Source of the DNA: Sarocladium kiliense | Lineage: Eukaryota > Ascomycota > Sordariomycetes > Hypocreales > Sarocladiaceae | Assembly: GCA_030734395.1 (NCBI GenBank) | Contig: JAUZTG010000044.1 | Location: forward strand, 1,550,001 to 1,614,000 | DNA length: 64,000 nt | Reading direction: 5' to 3' | Part shown: in pieces, positions 43,873 through 55,856 of the stretch | Layout of the letters: each line of letters opens with the position of its first letter | How positions within the stretch are numbered: the first letter of the stretch is position 1 | Translations under genes and position numbers: made by a program | Notes under the pieces: generated by a model | The model's input: only the letters and a program-made list of their open reading frames with translations | Databases searched by the model: none | Told to the model about the DNA's origin: nothing

Positions 43873-45655
43873 TCAACATCCGGGCAGATCGTCGGGTACA
43901 CTAACTCGCTGGTGAATGTTGAAGGTCTGTTGACTCTTCAGGCGATCGAAACGCAACACAAGCCTTTCGCTGGCAGGCCGTGCAGTGTAACCACCGACTT
44001 GCTCCATGCCTTGATCGTCGACAACGGTCGTTCGGAAGTTGGTATAGATAGCCGCCACTATCTGCTTCATTTCTGTGACTAGCTTAGCATAGGGCCGTGC
44101 CTGATGGAGCGTCTCTTGTCTGCTCAGATGGTCAATGTGCTAGCTTACCATGCATGGCAAAATTTGAACCTATACACATCCTGCCACCACTAGAAAATGC
44201 CCAGAATTGGCGTTGGCGTTCGCGACGTTCATCATCTGCAGTTTCTGATGGGAGCCATCGTGTATGATCCCACTTCAATGGGTCGGGGAACACAGCTTCA
44301 TCGCGGTGAAGCGTATAAGCAAGGCCAGAAATGCGAACACCACCTGGAACTTCGAAGCCGCAGATCTTACTGCCAGGAAACGGGGTTCGACGGGCCTGAG
44401 ATCCAGGAATGGGGGCATGCAGTCGCAGAGTCTCCGTTATGATGCTGTGAAGTAAGGGGAGTGAGTCGAGCTGCTTCGCGTCAGGCAGGCTGTTCGCATT
44501 GTCTGGTTGCCACACCATGTTGGGCTGCAGCGACAAGAGCTCCTGTCGCAATTTGTGTTGAAGTGCAGTGCGCTTCGACATATGCCATGTCAAATATGTC
44601 AGCGTTGTACCGGTGGTTTCCTGTCCTGCTAGGATGTGGTCAAAGAGTTCGGAGGCAACTGACAGCTCGCGATTCTGAAGCACTGTGGAAAAGAGGGGAG
44701 AAGCCTCGCCGTTGACCTTTGCCTCCTTGTCAATTCCACTTGCAAGGACGTTCCACACGACGGCTTCGTCAGCATTGTCTTCGCCTCGCTCGCTTGAGCG
44801 TCGACTCTCGGTCGCGGTGCACAACTTGGTGTTCCAATCGGAGAGCTCGGCATTTGCAGTGTCTACCCAACTTGGGTAGAGCCATATCCCCAGAGCCTTA
44901 AACCATGCAGTCATCTTTGGCATCTCCTGGGGCCAGAAGTGGTGTTCATTCCTGCTGTTGTACAAATCTAACCAGTGCTGACGGTAGCCTTTGTCTTGAA
45001 TGAAGTTTGTGCCGCCACCAAGCCCGAAGACGTATGCCGAGATGAAGTCTGTCGCCGTCGCCAGAAATATGGAGTGAACGTCTATTCCATTAGGCTCCAA
45101 TGCGGGCGATGCTGAGCCATCTAGAGCTGGAAGGAGCCTGCGGTATAAGATGCTTCGAGCTTGGGCTTTCGCAGCCTCGGATGAGTGGATGTGTGACTTG
45201 GAGTAGACGTTGGCCAGCATTCGCTTCCTTGCAGAGTGTTCCTGGGAACCCCTGGCTGAGAACATACATGGCACCCTGTTCAAGACGCATAGTCAGCTCC
45301 ACATCGTCCAGTGCTTGACTCACTCTCAGGCTTACCCATAGTTGTCAAACACATCATACCAACGGTCCTTCTCGAACCCACCCGCGTAGACTGTTCGGAT
45401 CGCATCTGGTCCGCTGACACTCAAGGCTTCAGGCGCGACACGAATGACTGGCCCGTACGCCTGGTGAGCCTTGAGCAGAGCTTCATTCTCGTACCCATGC
45501 TTCTTAGCGAGCAAGATCCATAACGGCGAGATTGGGGCGGACCAATGCGCTGCAGGGATCTTAGAGAGCGGCGATCTCAAGAGCGGATAAATAATCAAGT
45601 GATAAACACCTGTGCCAAGTATGACGAGTACTGCTAGAGGTACGAGCAATGTCAT
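43873..45655 (-). CDS. Cytochrome P450 monooxygenase
   Basis: Membrane-anchored haem monooxygenase of the endoplasmic reticulum. Exons 45655-45336, 45275-44149 and 44072-43873 give 548 residues. An N-terminal anchor (VPLAVLVILGTGVYHLIIYP) is followed by a proline-containing hinge (IPAAHWSAP). The I-helix oxygen-binding motif is AGQETTGTTL at about 321, the K-helix E-x-x-R is ETLR, and the haem loop is FSSGGRMCIG with the cysteine near 474. The last splice gives NFAMHEMKQIVAAIY, the L-helix. All catalytic features are intact. Family length and the short FDRLK C-terminal segment are normal. Substrate unknown; no backbone synthase adjoins it, so it need not belong to a metabolite cluster. Confidence 0.93.
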
Positions 45656-46223
45656 CGTTGTTTGATAGTAAATAAGAGTCCAAGTGCTCGATGATGAGAC
45701 AAGGCGATGCTCGGCTATGTTGCGGAGAAGATATGCTACTAAGCGTCACAAGCTCCCGGCTCACACGCAGCAGATCATGACAGTCTTTCCAAGGCGAGAT
45801 AATCATAAAGTGTTCTTATTTCAGTCTGCGGTCAAAGCCGGTGTCTTTAATCCCACCTACGCCCCGAGTTTACTCAGTGTTCCATCTGCTCTACGTTGTG
45901 ATCTTATTACGTGACCATGACCTCGAGCACCTCGATATAGAGATATCAGATCGCCCTATGACGAAGTGAGAGCGACTCATCGAAAATGCATCGACTTTTC
46001 AGAATCGAGTCATCGTCTCACCTGGCAATCTTGACTCATTTGTCCCATTTCAATTCACCGCTAGAATTCTACAGAGGTTTCGCTGAAAAACATTTAGTGC
46101 GCATGTTGTGCACGCCATTTTCCACATGACGCTCAACACATTACAACACACCTAAATCAGCAACCATACCATCGCACAGCTAATCAACTACACACCAAAA
46201 AATGATGATCTCCACGACTCACT
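45656..46223. promoter_or_regulatory. Divergent promoter region of P450 (-) and F-box/WD40 gene (+)
   Basis: 568 bases between start codons, A/T-richer than the flanking genes. No specific site claimed. Confidence 0.5.
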
Positions 46224-48062
46224 ATGGACAAAGACAGCCTAGCCGCCCTGCCAGATGATATCTTCCTCGACATCGTCGAACACCTCCAAACCGCCCGAGA
46301 TGTAGCCCATCTCGGCGCTACGTCCCGGCGCGCCAACAATCTCATCGAGCGGGATGGATGGGTACCTTTCGTTAGGCGGCACTTCCCGACACTCAGGCTA
46401 CCGCCCGTCGACCCGGGACAATGGCGTGGAGTGGCTGACCGACTGACCTATCTTGACAAGTGCTGGGAGAAGAGAGGCTTTGCGCTGTCGGAGTATGTGG
46501 AGAAGAGGCAGCAGGGACATGGCCAAGGGACTGTCAGGAAGCAGTCCGTGGCGCCCTCGACGGTCGTTCATGCTTCGGTGCTGGCAGCGGAGCAGAGGGA
46601 ATGCGTAGCATGGGGAGCTGGAGAGAACCTTGTGGTGCAGTCTACGCCGTGTCATGGGAAGCACGCCCATAGAAAACGACGCTGGCGGGAGCAGCATGGT
46701 GCATCGCTGGGATATCGTCCTGGAACAGGAGATATCACAGCCATGTCCATGATCGACCAGGAAGGGTCCGCTCAGATCGCTGTCGGTAGGGCAAATGGTG
46801 ATCTTCGCCTACAGTCGCTGAGCCATGACGCTTTTGGAGAACCTCAGCAGGAGCTTGACTTGCCAGTGACGAGAAGTCTTCGTGTCCAGGGACCATCTCT
46901 GCCCTCACCTGGACAGTCAGCTGTCTCCTGGACGGAATGGAACCCTCAGTCGAACCTCCTTGCGACTGGGCAGAGTTCGACTGTAGCCCTCTACGACCTC
47001 ACCGACACGGAGCCTACTGCCTTGACCCCCGTGGCCACTGAAAATATGTGTCCACCGAACAGCAGCGACCTTGGGCTTGTCCGCAGCATCAAATTCATGG
47101 GCCAGGACACCATAGCCATTGCACTTGGCGCCAGTGTAAAGCCCTTGCGAACTGCAAAGGCTACGCCAACTGGGCTTGTGTTTACCGACATAGAAGAGCG
47201 CAACTGGAAGATCCACGACACCCTGCGTCTACATAATGGGCCAGAGATGGGCGAGAAGACGACTGTGCGGGCTATAGAGCCTGTGGGGGATGGGAAGCGT
47301 GGCGATCTCCTACTGAGTGCTTGGGACGATGGTACATACCGACTTCAAGACATACGGACACCATCCGCGTATGATGCAGTCTACTGTAACCGCCTTCTGC
47401 CTTACGAAGCTGGCAGTTCCCTCCTCGTTTATGGCACCGAACGATTTGTGGCAGGTAGCAATTCGCGTCCGAACATTTTCTTCTTCGACTTTCGACAGCC
47501 AAAGGCTTACCACTGGACTACCGCTGCCGCCTGCTCGTCCGAAGCACCATATCCAGCACCGCCAGATGATGAACGCGTCAAAACCACCAATGGGGGATCA
47601 AGGAATCAGGCAAGATGTCGCCCCGAAGATCGCAAGATGTGTCTCTGGCACAGCGCCTCCCTCTCAAACCATTACCGCCCCGACGCAGCCCTCATGATCG
47701 GCGACAGACAATACGACCGCGTCCACTCCCTCGCCAAATCCTCCGACACATCCCAAAGCTTCTGGATCGGACTCCGCGGCGCCGTCTACGAGACGCGACT
47801 TATGCTCGCCGAGGATGCGGCCGTGAGGAACGTGAAGGGGAGTGCACCGCCAGGGTGGCAGGCTGGGAAGCCTGAGCCGAGGATTACGTTGGTGGAGACG
47901 GGGATGGGGATGAGGGATGCGTTGGACTGGTCCGATTCGAGGTGGGCGGTTAATGTGGCGGATTGGGAGTTTCGGTTTCGGGCGGGGAGGGTGAAGGGTA
48001 GGGAGAAGAGGGCGAGGTTGGATCCTAGTGTGAGCAGGTTTAAGACGAGAGAGGGTGGTTGA
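46224..48062 (+). CDS. F-box protein with WD40-like region
   Basis: Probable substrate receptor of an SCF ubiquitin ligase. Single exon, 612 residues. The F-box is at the N-terminus (LAALPDDIFLDIVEHLQTA, then LGATSRRANNLIERDGWV, residues about 5-50). From about 160 to 470 there are weak WD-like repeats (GDITAMSMIDQEGSAQIAVG, WTEWNPQSNLLATGQSSTVA, GDLLLSAWDDGTYRLQDIRT, SRPNIFFFDFRQ). The last part contains ALDWSDSRWAVNVADWEFRF, a final repeat, and a basic tail. The F-box plus propeller layout resembles Fbw-type receptors such as Met30 but has no recognisable orthology. Target unknown. Confidence 0.85.
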   Translation: MDKDSLAALPDDIFLDIVEHLQTARDVAHLGATSRRANNLIERDGWVPFVRRHFPTLRLPPVDPGQWRGVADRLTYLDKCWEKRGFALSEYVEKRQQGHGQGTVRKQSVAPSTVVHASVLAAEQRECVAWGAGENLVVQSTPCHGKHAHRKRRWREQHGASLGYRPGTGDITAMSMIDQEGSAQIAVGRANGDLRLQSLSHDAFGEPQQELDLPVTRSLRVQGPSLPSPGQSAVSWTEWNPQSNLLATGQSSTVALYDLTDTEPTALTPVATENMCPPNSSDLGLVRSIKFMGQDTIAIALGASVKPLRTAKATPTGLVFTDIEERNWKIHDTLRLHNGPEMGEKTTVRAIEPVGDGKRGDLLLSAWDDGTYRLQDIRTPSAYDAVYCNRLLPYEAGSSLLVYGTERFVAGSNSRPNIFFFDFRQPKAYHWTTAAACSSEAPYPAPPDDERVKTTNGGSRNQARCRPEDRKMCLWHSASLSNHYRPDAALMIGDRQYDRVHSLAKSSDTSQSFWIGLRGAVYETRLMLAEDAAVRNVKGSAPPGWQAGKPEPRITLVETGMGMRDALDWSDSRWAVNVADWEFRFRAGRVKGREKRARLDPSVSRFKTREGG

Positions 48063-48214
48063 GGCCAGGGACTGGAGAGGATTCTGGAGGACGAGGTTAT
48101 GACCATGGGGGAAGACTGGCGATAAAGGATCATCTCTTTCTATAGACAATTGGCATGAGATCTAGACATGAAATAAAACAGACATAGAAGCCATAAAACA
48201 TCGGACATTCTCCT

Positions 48215-49331
48215 CTATAGCTTCGACTCTGGCGTGAAGAGGTTTAGTCGATCCTTGAGCGTCTCCTCGGCCTCCTTCTCGATACGCTTGACAAGCACGT
48301 CGCAGGTTGGGATATCGTGGATGAGGCCGATGACCTGCCCTGTCGTCCACACCTATCATCTCCAGTCAGCATCATCATCCCTCAAGCATGCGAAGGGTAC
48401 AACTTACACCGAACTCCGGATCACCGTTGACAAACACCTCCTTCCCCCTCTTGCCACTGACCAAATGCGCCACCTCCTGAAACTCGCCCTTGGGACTCTC
48501 CTTCTCAATCTTCAACGCCTCCATCGTCACCTTGTTCTTATACAACCGGGTAGTATTCCTCCACCGTCTCAACAGCAGCGTTGTGTCCGTCTCCTGCGCC
48601 TTCACAATCTCCTTCTTGACGTTCTCATGGATGGGTGCCTCGACGGTGCACATGAACCGTGTGCCCATGTTGATGCCGCAGGCGCCGAGGGCCAGGGCAG
48701 CGGCGAGACCTTGGCCGTCGGCGAAGCCTCCTGAAGCGATGAAGGGGATGGGAAGGGTTTGACGGGCGCGGGAGAGGAGGATGAAGTTGGTGATGTCGGA
48801 TTCGCCGACGTGGCCGGCGCATTCGAAGCCGTCGATGGAGAGGAAGTCAACGCCAAGCTTAACGGCGCTCAAAGCATGTTTGATAGAAGTACACTTGTGT
48901 AGGATCTGCACGCCCGAAGCCTTCAATTGCTTAATTACTGGGCCTGGGGAGTTTCCGGCGGTCTCAACGATGCGCACGCCCTCGTCGATGACGGCCTGTG
49001 CGTAGGCTGGGTAGTCTGGCGGCACCATGGAGGGGAGCAAGGTGATGTTTACGGCGAAGGGGTAGGGTGTGAGGGAGCGGCAGCGGCGGATTTCGGCGCG
49101 GAGGAGGTCCGGGCTTGGGAAGATGAGGGCAGTGATGATGCCGAGACCGCCGGCGTTGGAGACGGCGGAAGCGAGGTCTGCGGTGCCGACGTGCATCATG
49201 CCGCCTTGCACGATGGGGACTGGGAGAGGAAGTTTGTCAGTATGGTGAGGTTGGACAGGGAATGGGTGTGGTTTGGAGGGTGTATTACCGCGGATGCCTA
49301 GACGGCGAGTGAGTTCGGTACGGAACGGCAT
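48215..49331 (-). CDS. Nitronate monooxygenase (2-nitropropane dioxygenase family)
   Basis: FMN enzyme that oxidises alkyl nitronates such as propionate 3-nitronate to harmless carbonyl products. Exons 49331-49289, 49219-48408 and 48352-48215 join in phase to 330 residues. The first splice gives GIRVPIVQGGMMHVG, the glycine-rich N-terminal strand of the TIM barrel. Further motifs are SNAGGLGIITAL, the catalytic histidine in FECAGHVGESD, the FMN-phosphate site ASGGFADGQGLAAALALGA and INMGTRFM. The last exon adds VWTTGQVIGLIHDIPTC and a charged helix. The length agrees with the class. It converges on the F-box/WD40 gene with 152 bases between stop codons. Confidence 0.93.
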
Positions 49332-50100
49332 GGTTGCTGTGGTTGTAGATGGCCCAAAATCAGCTTGCAGAAATACCAGTCTCTCGTGCAGGTGTAACTT
49401 GGAAGAATGAAGACAGAAATATTCTAAAGATGAAGCCGTTGTCACAAACGTGCGTGACCGGGATGGGGACGGGATGGAATGGAGTCCGTCAGTGCTCCAG
49501 CCGAATGCAAATGCGCCGTCAGTGGGACTTGCCGAGGTCCCCCACACTTTGGGTGGCAGCTTTCCCCGGCTGGAGATCCAGATTCAGGCCTGTTGCCCCT
49601 CTGTCGGATGATGGATCGCCCTGGAGGCACTGGCACTTGGCCCCGGCTGCGGCGAGGTGGGGCTCGCCTCGGGCTGCTTCACATGTCGAGCGGGACGAGT
49701 CAGATTTACCTTACTTTCTACGCGAAGGGTCCAACGGCCCTTGCTTACGGAATAACAATCTCGGAACAGTTATGCTCATTCACAGACCGAGGCATGCCGA
49801 ATCTGCAGGCGAAGTCATCATCTTCATCATGTATTGTGTATTTTCTGGGGATGCTCCATGACTTTGGTATCTCGCTGTCAGTAACCCCATGTCAGCATAA
49901 CCTCTGTCAGCCATCACGACGCACACTATCATTCTCCCAAGCCGCTACTGAATCATCACTCTCCACTACTCGTCTCTCGCTTCAAGCCTCGATTGCACGC
50001 TATCATTTCTTGCCAACTGCTCTCTCATCGGGGTATATCCTCACCAGGTCCACCAACTACTCTCTGGGCCACTCGCCTTTGTCATGCACTATCACACACC
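49332..50100. other. nmo promoter and transcription factor 3' region
   Basis: 769 bases between the start of the nitronate monooxygenase and the stop of the next gene on the same strand. A 239-codon plus frame at 49479-50198 runs into the transcription factor exon and shows no family features. Confidence 0.5.
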
Positions 50101-53100
50101 TCAACCACTCATACTCGCTTCTGCACCCATCCTTCCCATCCCTCCTCGCTTCTCCACTAGCTCTGCGAACCCTTCCATGCTCGCCCCCATCACCTTGACC
50201 ATCTCGAAGATGTGCGTCCCCTTGAATGTCTCTGCCCATAATCGCACCACTGCCCCTGCCAGTTGCCGCAGCTTCGCACTGTCGCTGGTCACCATCTCCA
50301 TTTGACCTGCTGCACCGCCTCCTGTTAATCCGCTACCAAGCGATGGGTCGACAGGAACTGCAAACTCTGTCTCGTCGAGCATTCGTCGTATCGTCTCCAA
50401 AAGGTTCTTTTCCTCCGGTGACGCTGGTGGATCGGACTCTCCAATCGTGCCAAGCGTCAATAACCATTTGGCTAAGAGGATCGCGCATTCGAAGTTACAC
50501 ACTGCAATTATTAGTTTCGTTGGTGCCTGACACTGGCGCAAAGACTTACACGAATGCTGAATACTCCATTCCGCAGACTTGGTTCGCGCTACATAGTTGA
50601 CACCGGCTTTGACTAGCATCGACAACGCATGCACCGCTTGGAATGCGGCACGGTGCAGTCTCGGGCTTCTCAGCAGCAACGGCGCGTTGCTCAAAGCCGA
50701 GGCAACTAGTGCCGAGTCCCGCGTCTCCAACGACCTGCTCGCAGACATATCTGTATACAGCCTGATGTATGCGAGCCGCAACAGAGCCGAAGCATTGTAC
50801 GCAAGCGATCCTCCTGTCGAGTCAGGCCCAGACCCAAACTGCCCGGTCTCTGCTTGTCGGAGCTGATGGCGATGCTCGAAACTCGTCTGCCACACTCGGA
50901 GAGCCTGAGTTACCTCCTCCACATCATCAGGCTTCAACATCCTCTGCCCATCAAACGGTGATCCTGCTGAGATGGAAGTCTGCTTGAGTAAGTAGATATG
51001 CTGGAGAAGAGCGTGAATCAGAACGTAGTTGCCAAGCGATGAGAGATGTGTTGGTAGTCCTTGCTGTGTTCGACCGAACAACCTGGAGAAGGCCTCGTGG
51101 ACAGTGATCTCTGCAGCTGGTGTTGATTGACGCAGCTCCTGCCAGTGCCATGCGCTTTCAGCACGCCATAGTCGAGATCGCAGCGGAAGATACAGTCTCA
51201 GCTCCGATATCAATAGGAGTGGTGGCATGTTGTAGGCAGTGCTGCAGAGGTTGAAGAAGCAGTAGGCGATGAGTTTGGTTCGTGCGGCACCCTCAAGTCT
51301 CACCCAGGATTCCCAGTCGTTCACACCCGCATGGCTGGACTCAGCATGAAGGCCTTCTTCTCTGATCAAATTGGCCAGGGTACTCTGCAGACCCAGTGCC
51401 TCCTGAAGTATTGTCTTTACGCCCCAGAGACCAACGGCAAATAGCAGCAACACGGACTGAATAGTCTCCATCCTAGCTTGTGGTGTGTTTGGAGAACTGA
51501 CGCAGATCAATGTCAGCATAGAGATAAGGCTCTCGGGGACATGAAGACTTACTAGGGTTCACGGTGCGTGTCTTGCGTCGTCTGACGCTCTGACTGAGCG
51601 GAGGCGAACGAATGCCTATAAGTCATGCTGGGAGAAGGACGTGTAGAGTGTGGACTGTACGCAGCAGGGGTCGGAAGAAGCGCATGGACCTCAGAACTAT
51701 GTCTACGACGAATTTGCTCCAGAGCGACAGCTCGAGCAGCATACCAGAGTGCGTATCCTCGATTGCTCTCGAATCGGTACTGTGCACCAACAGAGAGTAT
51801 GGCCAGTAGCAACTCCGGTGCAGTCTCGGAAGGAGTCAGTGTAGGCAGGTGAAGGAAGGGGAGGTGTTCGTGAAAGCCACTGAAATATCCTTCAAGAAAT
51901 CTGGACAACGTATGTCGAGAAGGAAAGACAAAATCTTTCGGCAACACTGAAGAGAACTCATCCAGTCGATTCTTTATCACTGTGTGATCCATTACGGATA
52001 CGCGCAATGCCGGGGGACGAGAATTGTCCTCGTGACTTCGTGGTGGCCCGTCACCATCACGAGCCTCCGGAACCATTGATCCGATGCGCGATGGGAATTG
52101 AGAGGGTGCTTTCGAACCCCAACGCTGTCCACCGTTTACTGCGGAGCGAGGCCATACGCCGAGCTGTTGATCCGGTTCAAAATGAGGCGGGAGGAAATGG
52201 GCAGAAGATGTAAAGTCGTCCAGGAAAAAGTTGTAATCGTTGTAAGCATCCTGCGTAGGCTGTGGTGGAAATCCAGCAGCAAGGCCAGCCGCATCATCTC
52301 GAGATCTGTCCGAAAAAGCGCTGATTGACTCTCCATAGCTCTTGACTCTGTTGTGCGTTTGATGTGGTGGTGACATATCATGGAGCATGGGTTGCATAGG
52401 ATTGACCTCACTCGCCAACGCAGCATCCGACAACAAGTCGAGGTTACATGCAGCTGAACGAGGAATGCGTGAGTCTGGTGCAGCTGACGATCCCATACTA
52501 GGCTTCAGGCTGCTATGGTTGTACATTCTCTGCTGCTGCTGCAGATGTTGTTGATGCTGACCCACATGACTCTGCTGCTGCTGTTGCTGTATTTGTTGAT
52601 GTTGTTGTTGCTGTTGGCTCTGCTGCTGCTGCTGCTGCTGCTGAGACTGAGATTGTTGCTGGGGATGGCCATGATGATGGTTGCTCAGCTGGATATGGGG
52701 CCGTGCTTGTTGAGGCTGTACCCGACCAAGCCCAATGTTGTCCGTTTCTATTTGGCCTTCGGAAAACGAGGTACGATGAGGCCCATTGGTTGAGGTGGAC
52801 GTGCCCGAGGATAGCTTTCTCGGACGTTGAGCCTCTTTGCCACTCTCATTGAGATGGACGAGCTTCTCGTGTCGTACGAGCAGATCACTGATGTCCATGT
52901 AAGCATATGATCAGTGGAAGGTGTTACGTTGAATGGTTCAAGCTCCTTCTCAGATTGGTCACAGGTGGATGCAAGAAGCGGAGAGAAGACAGGATACCGG
53001 GTGGAGATAGGTGCGAATCGTTGTGCAGTAACGCCAGAGGTAGTGCCGAGCTCATGTGGGAAGGGGAGGAAGGTGAGTGGTGGAATTGCCGGTATAGGGG

Positions 53101-53470
53101 ACCTTTGTGACAAGCATGATGGAACCAGCCGAGATCACGTACCGTCGACCAAAGGTCTTGCCGCATCGGTCCCAAGTGCAGGCAAAGGGCTTCTCCTTTG
53201 TATGTGTTCTCTCATGTCTCTGGACATGTTCGACTCGCCTGTGCGGTTTGAGGGTTAGCATTGAGCCACGTGGTGCCTGTGTGGAAGCGCTCTGTAGCAC
53301 GCCAACGAGGGGATACCTGGTAACACTGACCTGAACCGCTTGCTGCAGTACCGACATGGCAAGGTCTTGGGCTTCTGCTGGCGGACCTCTGCGGTATCGG
53401 CGCCAGGGAGAGCTCCCGGGGCAGCACCAGGTCGAAGGGCCTGGGCGTCGAGGGACTGGATGGGCAGCAT
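50101..53470 (-). CDS. C2H2 zinc finger plus fungal_trans transcription factor
   Basis: Nuclear regulator of 972 residues from exons 53470-53331, 53238-53143, 52887-51553, 51496-50550 and 50501-50101. Two adjacent C2H2 fingers at about 38-91 are built across two introns. Finger 1 is C-x2-C-x12-H-x3-H (LPCRYCSKRFRR, then HVQRHERTH). Finger 2 is C-x4-C-x12-H-x4-H (CTWDRCGKTFGRR, then DLLVRHEKLVH). A Q/H-rich tract encoded by CAG/CAA repeats follows at about 180-240. The fungal_trans domain begins near FVFPSRHTLSRFLEGYFSGF and includes FLHLPTLTPSETAPELLLAI. The start at MLPIQSLDAQ is the first ATG close before the fingers, and the frame stays open further upstream, so a longer N-terminus is possible. 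The fourth intron (48 bases) is in frame without a stop. Targets unknown. Confidence 0.9.
52526..52668. repeat. CTG/TTG trinucleotide-rich tract coding polyglutamine
   Basis: Imperfect CTG/TTG repeats on the plus strand, read as CAG/CAA on the minus strand inside the transcription factor, giving glutamine runs broken by serine and histidine. Mixed codons suggest moderate length stability. Confidence 0.85.
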
Positions 53471-54469
53471 GGCGAACCAACAAGGGATCGAGAATACCCA
53501 GAGTGACCCTTTGTTGGCCCAATATAGAGAACCAAGGGAACTGGCAAAACCAGCGCAGCGCTTCAAGGTCCGAAAGAGGGCAGATGGCCCGTCACACACA
53601 ACGTCGCCTGGCTGTAGTGAGTGGGGAGGGAGGAGGCTCTCGGACAACGGAGGATGATCTGGCGAAGAGAGAAAAGGGAAAGAGAGGGGAAATGGGGGGA
53701 AGTATGGGGAGAAATGAGGATAAGTTAAAGAATAGTTGGGGATTGCCGGAGAAAGGACAACTCGAGAGTCTGGGTCCGTGGGGTGAGTGAAGGCCGGAAC
53801 GAAAAGTAAAGTGGTTTGTCGCTTTAGCCAGGTGCGCGCGTATGCTGCCAGGATAGCAACAGCAGCTGTAGCGAGAAGGGTGGCACACAAGTTCGAGTTG
53901 CGCTGTCGCCAGTAGCTAGCTACCTTGCCCTTGCGTCCGAGAAGCCAGAGGCAGCGTTCAATCGAGTTACTGTTGCTGGCTATGCCTGTTGTTTGGGAAT
54001 AAGAGACGGACAAACGGCGGATGGAGTTGCGGGTTGTCTGTCTGAAACCGGGGTTCCCTAGGAGAGTTGCGGGGAAACTCTGAGTGGTCGCTGATGCCGA
54101 GCGACTCGGCTCAAGGTAAAGACAGGGTTGTCGGAGAAGAAGCAGACTCGTGAAAGTCGATCAGGCTGCTAGCTAGGATCGAAGTCCTGAACCGAGAGCC
54201 GTCTTGGAGAAAGGTTCCGGAAAGGATTTGGTAATGGTGGATGGTTGGTACGAAGGGACGGCTAGTCGATAGGCTGGGTTCCCCGCCCGGATTGGTTGTG
54301 GTCTGGGGGTGTTTGTTGGAGATGGTCGTGTGTCACCCAGTAGCAAGGGCCTGGGGTGAACTGTTGAGATTCGTAGCTACCCAAGATGTGCAGATGCCTG
54401 GTGAAAGGCGTGCTTGGGTGAAGTGGGGAAGAGCAGGTTGAGGTAGCACTGCTTCCAGCAACAGGGCAA

Positions 54470-54495
54470 GACAAGGTAAGGCAAGGCAAGGCAAT
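54470..54495. repeat. Short GGCAA pentamer repeat
   Basis: Tandem GGCAA-type pentamers, three perfect copies with decayed copies (GACAA, GGTAA) before them. Confidence 0.6.
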
Positions 54496-54752
54496 TACAG
54501 CATTGGGTACACCCGTAAGGGCGGTGTGACAGCTTGGTGGGATGGTGAAAGAATGGGGGTAGGGAGGAATGTGAGAGCAAAGAAGCTGTATGGGGGCCAA
54601 GACGCGCTGCAGGTGACGATAAGGGACTGGGGCAGTTAATCAATATGGCGGCATGATGGGACGAGGTGTGGTGAAGAGAGGCGCAGGAGCAGAAGTGAGG
54701 GTGATGCGTGCTGCAAGTAGGTAATCAGAGGCAGAGACAGAGGATAGGATGG

Positions 54753-54770
54753 ATTGGACTGGACTGGACT
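54753..54770. repeat. Short GGACT pentamer repeat
   Basis: About three perfect GGACT copies flanked by GGATT and GGGCA. Confidence 0.6.
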
Positions 54771-55830
54771 GGGCAGGGTAGAGCAAAGCGAGAGGTGAGG
54801 GAGGAGGTGTGGTGTGCAGTGCAGCGTGTGTGGGGTAGAGCTGTGGAGAGGGCGGGGAGGAGGTACATACTGGTCTAGTGAGGAACAGGGAAAGATGGGG
54901 AAAAGGGGCGGAGGGCGTTGTAGGAAACAACTTCCGAGGCAATCAAGACACAAGGTTTGTCATGAGTTGAGGCATTGTACTAGGATTCCTCACTGCTGAT
55001 GCCCTACTTTAGTCCACGAACTGACCCAGTGAGGTCAGCGAACGACGAGAAGGCGCGACTTGAATCCCAATAGCAAAGGCAAGTGGCAGCTGAATTCTTG
55101 ACTCAGAGGCACGCGGTTGAAATTGACAAGTTGTGCGCACTGAGGCATACCGATACCTGCGACACAACGCTGGTAAGTGCCAGGATAAGCCAAGGCACGC
55201 GTCTTCAATATGGACTGGACGGCTGTTTGTGCTCCAGTGATGCTTATGGATTGGGCTCTTACAGCATTCGGATGGCCTTGCTCCAATTCCAGGTGGACGC
55301 TGCTAAGTGTGGCCGTTGAGGCCACTCGCGGTGGAGTGCCCAAGTTAGTGGCGCCAGTAGCTGAAGCCAGCGTTGACTTGAAAAATGACGAGTTGGCGCT
55401 GGCCCTGACACTACCTCCTGCTGTGGCTGGCCCGGGGATGCTTTACCTTGGAGGTGGCAGAAGCAACGGTGCGCGACGTGACGGTGGAGGAGAAGCTCCT
55501 TCCCTCCCTGCTTGTTGTGTTGCACCTTCCCCTCCTGCCTCGCCTGCCTCACCTGCGCTGTGGTGCTGGAAGATGACGTGACCAACGCATTACAGCAGGA
55601 ACGACTCTTGCCCTGGTCTCGTGAACTGGTGCACAATCTTCTTTTTTATTTCATCCCAACACTGTTGCTCTACATATCATCCTCAACGCGCCCGTCGCGC
55701 CGTATCATCATTTCTGTCCTTCCAAGCTCACACACCAGGACGCGACGAAAGGAGGGGAATTCCCGTGGGGCACCTCGTCTGGGGTTGACTCCGCATTTCG
55801 TGTGTCTCCGCTTCCTCAATTCTCCCACTC

Positions 55831-55856
55831 GTCCGCACTGTCCGCACTGTCCGCAC
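55831..55856. repeat. 9-base tandem repeat TCCGCACTG, about 3 copies
   Basis: Two perfect copies and a partial third (TCCGCACCG) in the upstream region of the transcription factor. Confidence 0.7.

Noticed and set aside
35707..49331. Secondary metabolite gene cluster (P450, nitronate monooxygenase, nearby regulator)
   Set aside because: No polyketide synthase, peptide synthetase, terpene synthase or dedicated tailoring set is present, and the genes between are unrelated.
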